In this document: one piece after another, positions 6,158 to 14,500 of the stretch
Position numbering within the stretch: position 1 is the first letter of the stretch
Layout: each line of letters starts with the position of its first letter
Source of the DNA: Planctomycetota bacterium
GTDB taxonomy: Bacteria; Planctomycetota; PUPC01; JACPCR01
Direction: 5' to 3'
Assembly: GCA_030740295.1 (NCBI GenBank)
Contig: JASLXP010001187.1
Coordinates: 1-17,466 of the forward strand
DNA length: 17,466 nucleotides
Notes under the pieces: model-generated
The model's database searches: none
The model's input: only the letters and a program-made list of their open reading frames with translations
Told to the model about the DNA's origin: nothing
Made by a program: the position numbers and the translations under genes

Positions 6158-8176
6158 ATGTCCGACGATATTGCTCTCAAATGTATTAATGCCATTCGCA
6201 CACTTTCGATGGATGCGGTCCAGCAGGCGAACTCGGGTCACCCCGGCACGGCGATGGCCATGGCGCCAGTGGCCTACGAGATTTGGAATCATCACATGTG
6301 TTACGACCCGGCGGCCCCGGACTGGCCGAATCGTGACCGGTTTGTCCTCTCCATCGGGCACGCTTCGATGCTGCTTTACTCCATGCTGCATCTGACGCAG
6401 ACCAGAGACAATGGCGGGCCCGCCATCAGCATCGATGACATAAAGGCCTTCCGACAGCTCCACAGTAAATGTGCCGGGCATCCCGAATCTCATTTGGTCG
6501 CAGGAATCGAAACCACCACCGGGCCGCTGGGCCAGGGAGCGGCTAACAGCGTCGGCATGGCGATCGCCTCAAAGTGGCAGGCAGAATATTTCAACAGGCC
6601 GGGCTATGAGCTCTTCGACTACGACGTCTACGTCATCGCGGGCGACGGGTGCATGATGGAAGGCATCACGAGTGAAGCGGCCTCACTCGCCGGCCACTTA
6701 AAACTGAGCAACCTTTGCTGGTTTTATGACAACAACAAGATCACCATTGAAGGTGAGACAAAGCTGGCGTTCACCGAAGACGTCGCCGCACGTTTCAAGG
6801 GATACGGTTGGAACGTGACGCATGTGGAGGATGCGAACGACCTGGACGAACTCAACAAAGCGATCGAGTTTTTCAAGAGCAACGACGATGCGCCAACCCT
6901 GGTCGTCACCGACAGCCACATCGCGTGGGGAGCGCCGACCAAGCAGGATACACACGACGCACACGGGGCACCGCTGGGCGAGGATGAGATCGCCGGTACC
7001 AAGGAATTCTATGGGTGGACTCATGAGAAGTGGCACGTCCCCGATGAAGTGCCCGCGCATTTCAAGGCCAACATCGGCGAACGAGGCGCTTCCGCACGCA
7101 CAGCGTGGGAAGCAAAGCTTGCCGAATACAAGAGCGAATTCCCGGATCAGGCCGGCCACCTCGAGTGCATGCAGGCGAACGAGCTTCCCGAAGGCTGGGA
7201 TGCCAATCTTCCTGAATTCGAAACAGACGAGAAGGGCATCGCCGGCCGTTCGGCCTCGGGCAAAATCCTCAATGCTCTCGCCGGAAACATCCCCTGGCTC
7301 ATGGGTGGCTCAGCCGATCTGGCGCCTTCCACCAAGACGCTGCTCGACGGGGAATCGGATTTCAGCGCAGAGAATTACGGCGGGCGCAATTTCCACTTTG
7401 GCGTCCGCGAGCATGCCATGGGTTCCATTATCAATGGAATGGCACTCTCGAAGCTGCGTCCTTACGGAGCTGGATTCCTGATCTTCTCCGATTACTCCCG
7501 CGCGACGTTTCGGCTCGGCGTCATCATGGAGATAGCGCCGATTTATGTCTTCACCCACGATTCAATCGGAGTGGGCGAAGATGGCCCGACCCATCAGCCC
7601 ATCGAGCATATGGCCTCACTCCGCGCTATCCCGGGTCTCTCGGTTTTCCGTCCAGGCGACGCAAACGAAATCATCGAAGCGTGGAAAGTCGTCCTCCGGA
7701 ACAGTCATCAGCCTGCGGTCTTCGCTTTCACCCGGCAGGACATGCCGGTTTTCGACCGAAGCAAATACAACAGCGCGGAAGGCGTGGCCAACGGAGGCTA
7801 CGTCCTCGCCGACAGCGATAGTGATCCCGAGGTCATCCTCATTGCTTCCGGCAGCGAGGTAGCGCTGTGTGTGGATGCATACGAACAGTTGACGGCAGAA
7901 GGCATCAAGGCCCGAGTGGTCAGCATGGCCTCGTGGGATCTTTTCGAAAAACAGTCGCAGGAATATCGTGACTCCGTTCTGCCGCCGAACGTCACCGCCC
8001 GTGTCGCCGTCGAAATGGCCTCCACCTTCGGCTGGGAACGCTACGTCGGCATGACAGGCGCCATCATCGGCATGACGAGCTACGGAGCATCCGCCCCCCT
8101 CGAAGACATGCTGCCGCACTTTGGGTTTACGGTGGAGAAAGTGGTGGAGGCCGCCAAGGGACAAGTCGCCGGTTGA
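6158..8176 (+). CDS. tkt: Transketolase
   Basis: A full-length 672-residue transketolase (family norm about 660-680). It moves two-carbon ketol units between ketose and aldose phosphates in the cytoplasmic pentose phosphate pathway, using thiamine diphosphate. Visible features are NSGHPG with His28, IGHAS with His68, and the thiamine-diphosphate/metal motif GDGCMMEG (162-169) closing with NN (192-193). The pyrimidine domain has GVREHAM with the catalytic Glu418 and THDSIGVGEDGPTHQP (466-481). A C-terminal domain follows from about residue 545. The start is fixed by AGGAGG (6144-6149) eight bases upstream. The sulfatase gene follows on the same strand after 132 bases, too far for clear coupling. 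Confidence 0.97.
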   Translation: MSDDIALKCINAIRTLSMDAVQQANSGHPGTAMAMAPVAYEIWNHHMCYDPAAPDWPNRDRFVLSIGHASMLLYSMLHLTQTRDNGGPAISIDDIKAFRQLHSKCAGHPESHLVAGIETTTGPLGQGAANSVGMAIASKWQAEYFNRPGYELFDYDVYVIAGDGCMMEGITSEAASLAGHLKLSNLCWFYDNNKITIEGETKLAFTEDVAARFKGYGWNVTHVEDANDLDELNKAIEFFKSNDDAPTLVVTDSHIAWGAPTKQDTHDAHGAPLGEDEIAGTKEFYGWTHEKWHVPDEVPAHFKANIGERGASARTAWEAKLAEYKSEFPDQAGHLECMQANELPEGWDANLPEFETDEKGIAGRSASGKILNALAGNIPWLMGGSADLAPSTKTLLDGESDFSAENYGGRNFHFGVREHAMGSIINGMALSKLRPYGAGFLIFSDYSRATFRLGVIMEIAPIYVFTHDSIGVGEDGPTHQPIEHMASLRAIPGLSVFRPGDANEIIEAWKVVLRNSHQPAVFAFTRQDMPVFDRSKYNSAEGVANGGYVLADSDSDPEVILIASGSEVALCVDAYEQLTAEGIKARVVSMASWDLFEKQSQEYRDSVLPPNVTARVAVEMASTFGWERYVGMTGAIIGMTSYGASAPLEDMLPHFGFTVEKVVEAAKGQVAG

Positions 8177-8308
8177 GTGCAGTGTCAGAGCCTTGCAGAT
8201 GATGTTCGAATCATTTCTAGTGCTGTCCGGATTGGCGGGCGCAGCAACGGGGCCATCTACTACGGCGGGCGGTAGTCCTTTATCAGTGAGCTCAACGAGA
8301 GAACAAGC

Positions 8309-9727
8309 ATGCCTGGACCAAACCATCCACACATCATCTACATCCTCTCCGACGAACATTTCGGCGGTGCCATGAGCCACATGGGTGATCCGAACGTGCT
8401 GACTCCTAACATGGATCGGCTGGCAGAGGAAGGCGTCACTTTCGAGCGCGCCTACTCAAACTGCCCAATCTGTACACCGTCCCGAGGCACGATTTTTTCC
8501 GGGCGTTATGCGCACTCGGGGCCGGTGCAGGGCTTCTTTGACAACTTCAAAATCAGCGCGCCGAGCTCAGCAACGCTCCTGCGGGACGCGGGATATCACA
8601 CCGCCTATTTCGGCAAGTGGCACTGCGGCGTCGTCCACGATCAGCTCCCGGCCACCGTGCGCGAAAACCGTGACGAATTCACCCGCTGGCCCAGCCGCAC
8701 GCCGGAGCATCATCGGGCAGGCTTTCAGGACTGGTATGGGTTCGAGATAAACAACGCGCCTTTCAAGGGCTTTTACTATCATGAAAACGAGCTCGAGCCG
8801 CGCAGAATGACCGGCTATCAGACCGACTTCCTCACCGATCTGGCCGTCGATTACGTGGGCTCTTATGAAAAAGAGGAACCGCTGTTCCTGGTCTTGAGCG
8901 TCGAGCCACCGCACTTTCCGCTGGAAGCGCCAGAGGAAAACATGCGTTTCGACCCCGCAGATCTCGAGACTCGTCCAGCATTCGAGGACACACCGCGAAT
9001 GCGTGAACAGTTGGCCACCTACTATGCGATGGTGGAGAACCTGGATCAGAATATCGGTCAGCTGATGGAAACTCTCGAGGGCCACCCGCGCTTCAAGGAC
9101 AACACGGTCACGATCTATTTTTCCGACCACGGCGACTACATGGGCAACCACGGCCAGATCAATCGCAAAGAGAACCCGCACGAAGAATCCGTCCGCATCC
9201 CGGCCATCTTTCACGGGACCGGACGGATCCCCGCGCAGGGGAAACGAGCGGAGCTCTTCAGCCTGGTTGATTTGCTGCCGACAACTTTGGGGTTCCTCGG
9301 GCTGGAGATTCCTCCGCATGTCCAGGGACAGGACTTCTCCCCTGCGATCCGAGATGAAGAATTCGATGGCCCTGACGCAGTGCTGCTGGAAATGGTCGGC
9401 AACCCGCGCTGGAATCTTGATTTTCTCGACTGGCGGGGAGTGGTGACTGAGAAGTGGAAATACGCTTTTTACGAAACCGGTCACGAATGGCTTTTCGATC
9501 TGGAAAACGATCCCAACGAGCTGGTTAACCTTATCGAACGTGAACCGGCCAAAGCACTGGAGATGAAACAACTCCTGCTGGACCTGATGAAGGAGACCCG
9601 TGAACCCTACTTCGATGTTCTGGTGGAGCACGGTGCGAAAGTGCAATCGCCCGTGAGAAACGTTTCGCCTGGAGTGAAAGGTGGGATTTCACCTGTCTGG
9701 GACGGGATTGTTGAAAGGGAGGACTAA
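8309..9727 (+). CDS. S1-family sulfatase, apparently cytoplasmic
   Basis: The 472-residue product is a formylglycine-dependent sulfatase that hydrolyses sulfate esters. The signature CTPSR lies at 55-59, so Cys55 would be converted to formylglycine. GKWH (102-105) is the second sulfatase signature. Asp15, Asp273 and His274 (FSDHGDYMG) are likely metal ligands. The segment with Lys287 followed by NPHEESVRIP fits the active-site lysine region. A C-terminal WLFDLENDPNELVNL motif is typical of the arylsulfatase A/choline-sulfatase group. No signal peptide is present: the protein begins MPGPNHPHIIYILSDEH, directly at the first core strand. Most PVC sulfatases are exported, so this one may act on small imported sulfated sugars. 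The upstream Shine-Dalgarno is weak (GAGAG). The substrate cannot be read from sequence. Confidence 0.95.
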   Translation: MPGPNHPHIIYILSDEHFGGAMSHMGDPNVLTPNMDRLAEEGVTFERAYSNCPICTPSRGTIFSGRYAHSGPVQGFFDNFKISAPSSATLLRDAGYHTAYFGKWHCGVVHDQLPATVRENRDEFTRWPSRTPEHHRAGFQDWYGFEINNAPFKGFYYHENELEPRRMTGYQTDFLTDLAVDYVGSYEKEEPLFLVLSVEPPHFPLEAPEENMRFDPADLETRPAFEDTPRMREQLATYYAMVENLDQNIGQLMETLEGHPRFKDNTVTIYFSDHGDYMGNHGQINRKENPHEESVRIPAIFHGTGRIPAQGKRAELFSLVDLLPTTLGFLGLEIPPHVQGQDFSPAIRDEEFDGPDAVLLEMVGNPRWNLDFLDWRGVVTEKWKYAFYETGHEWLFDLENDPNELVNLIEREPAKALEMKQLLLDLMKETREPYFDVLVEHGAKVQSPVRNVSPGVKGGISPVWDGIVERED

Positions 9728-9808
9728 CGAGTCCAGCTTCGACCTCCTCCGCACAACACGGAGAGACAGAGAATCTGAATCAGGATTGTTCGCAGACTGA
9801 TTTCGCCT

Positions 9809-9830
9809 CACAGGCTGCCAGCAGCCTGTG
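9809..9830 (+). terminator. Perfect 10-bp inverted repeat downstream of the sulfatase gene
   Basis: CACAGGCTGC (9809-9818) and GCAGCCTGTG (9821-9830) form a perfect GC-rich stem with a two-base centre; the outermost bases of the centre would open to make a real loop. It lies 82 bases past the sulfatase stop codon. There is no following T run, so it is either a Rho-independent-like hairpin without a tract, an RNA-stabilising element, or a dispersed inverted-repeat element. Confidence 0.5.
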
Positions 9831-9912
9831 GCCACATGTCGCGGCCAACCGAGTCGAAAAAGTTCTATCTCTTCAAGTTTGAACGCCCTTTGCGCCTGAT
9901 CCCCGCTCCTCG

Positions 9913-10233
9913 TCAGGGAGCACGGTCCGCGAGTTCGCGGAGATGTTCCATGAAGGGACGCCCTTCGTAGCCCTGATAGCCATCAATCTCGTTCGTGTTG
10001 ATTCCCGTAAAGTGATGGTCGAGGACAGTGTCCCGTTCATGGGCTAAAGGAGGGCTGCAATGGCACACCTCGCTCCACTTGATTTCGCCGGTGTTCGTTA
10101 CCACGGCACGATTCATCGACGCGACCAACTCGCGGCCAGCGGGCTTCTGATTTGAAATGGTTCCATCAAGAAGTTTGCGAAGGAAATCATTCGCGGTTGC
10201 TTCAATGAATCGGGCCGTTACTTCGTAATGCAT
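9913..10233 (-). CDS. Small conserved-looking protein of unknown function
   Basis: The 106-residue product has no signal peptide or membrane segment. It contains ATANDFLRKLLDGTISNQKP, EIKWSEVCHCSPPLAHERDT and LDHHFTGINTNEI. I recall similar small proteins from PVC-type and environmental genomes, with a pattern of DGTI, Gln-Lys-Pro, ASM and WSEVCxC-Pro-hydrophobic-x-HER, but no function is known to me. The paired Cys and His in CHC, HER and DHH could bind metal; that is a guess. Composition and gene-like codon use support a real gene, although the ribosome binding site is weak. It is divergent from the Ldh-like gene across 108 bases, so shared control is possible. Confidence 0.75.
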   Translation of the reverse strand: MHYEVTARFIEATANDFLRKLLDGTISNQKPAGRELVASMNRAVVTNTGEIKWSEVCHCSPPLAHERDTVLDHHFTGINTNEIDGYQGYEGRPFMEHLRELADRAP

Positions 10234-10341
10234 GAGATGTGCTCGGACGAAAGGTGACCGTTTGCAGTTTGCCGAATCCGGTAGACAACCGAATGATAGC
10301 TGCCGATTCTGTCTCCGAAACCAGTGGATTTGAACTAAAGA

Positions 10342-11331
10342 ATGAACACCCCACCCAAAGATTTCACCCGCGTCGATGCAGACCTGCTGGCCAACTTCGT
10401 TTCTTCATGTCTGTCAAAGGCTGGACTGCGCGAGACCGAATCGCAACTGTTAGGTACCCTTCTCGCCAGCAACGACCTGAGAGGTGTGTTCAGCCACGGC
10501 ACTCGCCAGGTGAAGGCGTACGTGAGCCACTTCAATAGTGGCCGGTTAAATCCCGCGCCGGATGTGCGTATTCTGGATGAGTCGCCAACGACGATGGTGT
10601 TCGACGGTGATGGCAGCCTTGGATATTTCGCAGCCCACAAGGCCGCTAGCGCCATCGTGCCGAAGGCCAGAGAGATGGGAGTAGCCATCGCCGTGACTCG
10701 CAATCATGGACACATCGGCGCGGCGGGTCTCTACTCACGAATGGTGATGGAAGCGGGGCTGATTGGGTACGTTACCTCTGGTGCGCAGATGCGGCTGAGC
10801 CCGGATCGTTTGGTCCTGGGTGCCGGCGGGGGCTCCCCACATTCGTTCGGCATTCCTGCGGGGAACGCGCCCGGCCTGCTGTTGGATTTTGGTGCCATGC
10901 ACGACATCTATCGCGACGTCGGCAACAAGATTTATGAACTTGCCCCAGGGCTTGTTTTCAGATCCCTCGGCCTCGGAACTATCTGCCAGACACTTGGCGG
11001 CCTGCTGTGTGGTGTCCCTGCCGATATGCGCAAGGCCCATCGGGATTGGCAGGGCGCCAACCAGGGCAGCTTCATCCTTGCCGTTGACATCGACCGGTTT
11101 ATACCACGAGATACGTTCCTCGCAGAGATGGAAGACTACCACCGGCTGGTTTCGCAAATGCAGCCGATGCCCGGCTGCGAAAAGCCCTATCTCCCTGGCG
11201 GGCCTGAAGCGGAGCGTTTCGCTTTATGGAAAGAACAGGGAATCCCACTCGGCAAAGAACACCGGCAACTGCTCGAAGAAGTCGGCAACGAACTGGATGT
11301 GCCTCTGGACCTTCAATTGAGTCAGCAATGA
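10342..11331 (+). CDS. Ldh_2-family malate/L-lactate dehydrogenase-like oxidoreductase (divergent)
   Basis: The 329-residue product matches the NAD(P)-dependent Ldh_2 family (malate, L-lactate, ureidoglycolate and sugar-acid dehydrogenases). Visible family marks are SNDLRGVFSHGTRQV (43-57) with the catalytic-type His52, VFDGDGSLGYFAAHKA (86-101), and RNHGHIGAAGLYSRM (120-134) at the nucleotide-binding region. The C-terminus has YLPGGPEAERFALWKEQGIPL (283-303). The middle is unusual: after LLLDFGAMHD (179-188) the usual segment with a Gly-Trp-Ala-x-Asp and Thr-x-Asp-Pro pattern is absent or replaced, and GLGTICQTLGGLLCG stands where the Lys-Gly-x-x-Leu helix is expected. The substrate is therefore open. 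The Shine-Dalgarno is weak. A repeat-bearing spacer follows. Confidence 0.88.
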   Translation: MNTPPKDFTRVDADLLANFVSSCLSKAGLRETESQLLGTLLASNDLRGVFSHGTRQVKAYVSHFNSGRLNPAPDVRILDESPTTMVFDGDGSLGYFAAHKAASAIVPKAREMGVAIAVTRNHGHIGAAGLYSRMVMEAGLIGYVTSGAQMRLSPDRLVLGAGGGSPHSFGIPAGNAPGLLLDFGAMHDIYRDVGNKIYELAPGLVFRSLGLGTICQTLGGLLCGVPADMRKAHRDWQGANQGSFILAVDIDRFIPRDTFLAEMEDYHRLVSQMQPMPGCEKPYLPGGPEAERFALWKEQGIPLGKEHRQLLEEVGNELDVPLDLQLSQQ

Positions 11332-11356
11332 TGCTGCCGAAGGACCCGATTCCAGT

Positions 11357-11489
11357 TCAGAAATCCGAATGAAGAGTGTTGATTGTTAGATTCTGATTTC
11401 TGAGTCAGTCATTCGTTTAAGCGGAATATTTCTGACTTCGAAAATCGAAAATCGAAAATCAGGAATCGTCATTCTTCATTCAATTCCTG
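11357..11489. repeat. Heptanucleotide-periodic region, GAAAATC type, with inverted flank
   Basis: Between 11433 and 11481 the sequence splits into 7-base units: TGACTTC, three GAAAATC, AGGAATC, GTCATTC, TTCATTC. Just before it TCAGAAATC (11357-11365) and GATTTCTGA (11395-11403) form a perfect 9-bp stem with a 29-base loop. The region begins 25 bases after the Ldh-like stop and lies between that gene and the convergent GH42-like gene, so the structure may end or stabilise transcripts from either side. Confidence 0.75.
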
Positions 11490-11588
11490 AGCAGGATGCG
11501 ATTGATGGCGCGGCTCAATGTTAGGATTTCTTCGGACAACCGGCCTCCAAGCCGGAGACCTTCCTGTTAGGGCCGCAAAACGCCGCTG

Positions 11589-14500
11589 CTATCGTTTCAC
11601 CTCAACGGGGACATCCCTTGTGACTCCCGATGCCGCGTCCGTCAGGCGCAGAATCCACTTTCCTGGCGGCGCGTTGGCTGGGATGCCGATGAAGCTGTCT
11701 GCAACGCCTTCTTCGGTCTCAATGCTGTGCCGGTACCAGTGAAGATCGTTGCCATTGGGATCGATAGCGCGGACGGCGATGACGTGACGCTGCGACTGCG
11801 CTACTTCAGGTAACACCCTTACTGCGAATGAGACTTTATCGCCCGCCTGAATAGAATTCGGCGCTTCGACCTTGAGCCCTTCAACCTTGTAAGGAAGCAG
11901 GGAGATGATGTCTCCGGCGCGGCGAGTCTTTTCATCGAGTTTGAATGTAAACAGATCGTTGAAGCCCAGGTATTCGCGGGCCCGGACACTGTAAACGTGC
12001 TTCTTTTCAGGTATTTGGATCTGATAGGGAACGCGTAACGCTTCGAGACCGCGACCCGATACCACGCCGATGTAGGAAAGATCACCCGCACCGAAGCGGG
12101 CGCTGCCAAGCCCACGTCCGACGAATTTCATTGGCTGATCGATGGCGGCGGGCTGAAGGATTCTGCTAAAGCAGCGTTGGAAGTATTCGCCGGTCTTTCC
12201 TTTAAGAGTTTTAGTCGTGCTCTCTTCACCCTCGCCACTCAGCTCGACGGCGACGTATCCGGACGGGATAAAATTCAGATAGATGGCTTTTCCTTTGCCA
12301 TAATCATTCACCAGAAATGCGGGATGCGTTTTGCCGGCAAGGTTGTAAGAAGCGAGAGCCTGTGCCGTATCAGTAACCACGTCTCCGGGGCCAACCGCGG
12401 CAAACTTCATGGAGAACGGTTCGCCTCCGAATTCCTTGCCGAATGTGACCGTGCCTTCGTCTGAAGTCGCGCCGGTTCGATATCGAATCTGAAGCTGGCC
12501 GGTTCTCTTCAGGCCAAAAACTTCGTCCAACGGACTGGTCTCGTACGGGCGGCCGTGTTCATTGCGCCGGCCGGTATTGACGTCTCCGACCAATACTCCC
12601 CCTTCTGCTACGTATTTCCGCAACGTTTCGATCTGTCGCAAGCTAAATGTTTGGGCGTACGGCAGGAAGAGGATTTTGGGCGTGCCGAAACGTTCGCCGA
12701 AATGGCCATCCTCCAGGTGGGCGTACGCTGTCCAGAACGGCTGAAGGTGGCGACGACGCAGGAGGGCCCGATACGTGCGGTATTCGCTGCTGCAGAATTC
12801 CACGTAGCTGCGGCCGCAGTTTCGCATCCGGGCTACGAATTTCGGCGCATCCTCGAACCAATCCTCCAACTGCGCCAGATTGATATCCCGGGGACTGTAG
12901 TAGAGCGCGATTTTATCTCTGTAACGTTGGCCGATAACGAGGCGGTCAATCCCACTCTCCTTGATGTTTCTTACCTCGTTGAAGAACCGCATGGGTTCCG
13001 TGTGAAACGTGAAATCACCGCGGTGCATCGGGTTTATCCACTTCCCGTAATAGCCCACCCCAGTCTGCCCTGCAAGAATCTCACGATAGGGGCCGACATT
13101 CCCTTGCATCAGTCGATACTTGCGGCCGTAGCCGGTCCATCGCACGGCCTGAGAACGGCCAAAGTCCGTCCATATGTCGATGTCGCCGTAGAGCATGTTG
13201 TAGATCATGATTTTTGAGAGCTGGTAAATGTCGACACCCATGGTGATGCCGGTCTTCCACAACCCGGAGAACCCGGTCAGGCATTCCGGGTGCACTTGCT
13301 TGATCGCGTGATCGACTTCGGTCATCAGGTCGCTCACGTGCTGGGTGATGAAGTCCCGATGTGCAAGGATGTGTCGCCACTTCTTTGGCGGAGGCGGCGT
13401 CTCGTTGTCGATTGCGGTGAGTGGGGGATCGACATCTTTCCATGCCTTGAACGCCGTGCCCCATTCAGAGTTGAGCTTTGAAAGATCGCCGCCGAAGAGG
13501 GACTTTCCATATTTGATAAAGGCGGCGAGGCAGTGCCGGCAGCGGCAGATGTTCATGTCCCGCTGGGGAATGAACGCCCTCCTGAAAAAGGAGACCTTGT
13601 TGTTTGGGTCGTGCTCCTTCGCATAGACAAATTCGTCGATCGCAAAGCCAGCATACGGATAGCATGCAGAGAAGCCCTTGTAGCTTTGGCGGACCCAGCC
13701 AATGATGTTTTTGCGGTCGGTCGGGTTGTTGTAGCAGGGCACGCGAAACCAGCCGTTCTTGGGGTCGATCTCCTTTTTCTCAAACTCCTCGACGAGATCT
13801 TCGTCGTCCTCTTTTTTTCGTTCACCGAGATCGAGACTGGCAGCAAGGTCGCCGGTGCCCGGTAGATCGAGCGGCTTGTATCCGGGCTCGAGAATCTTCT
13901 CTGCCTTTGGAATGTATCCGCCGTAGCCGGCCTTGCGCACGTTATGCCACGCCAGGGTAAGGGGGTCTTCCCCGCCGACACGCACTTCGTAGTCGGTAAC
14001 GTCGTTGGCGACTCTTACTTCAGCGTAGCCTCGCAGCTCGAACTTTGGCCGCAGCCTGGGAGGCGTCGAGACAAATGACAGCACGCGTCGTTCGGACAAC
14101 TCCCGGCCTTTCGCATCCAGGAGACTGAACCGGAGCACACAGATCAGATGAACGCACGAATGAAGCGGCTGTGTGAAGATCGCAGTGGTCTTGTCCCCCT
14201 CCGCGACCAGCGGAACTTGCTGATCGAAGGGCATCCGCCCCCAGGGGTCAAAGCCCTGCAAACGCGCCTGAACGGCCTCGCCATTGGTGTTCACCGCGCA
14301 CGTGATGTGCAGCGTCTCCACCGCGTCAGCCCGGAACCACTCATTGGGCTGGCTGGTCGACAGGTCAAAAGACTTGCTGCTGCTGCCTTTTCCCGTGTGA
14401 AGAGTGGCTTGCGTGATCTGGGCATCGTTCGTGAGTTCCTTTGGTATGGATTCCCACTGCACGACCGCGCCATTCTCATCCAGGATTTGAATATCGAGAT

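Noticed and set aside
8567..9646. Long minus-strand frame of 359 codons
   Set aside because: It is a shadow of the sulfatase gene, whose motifs are complete on the other strand.
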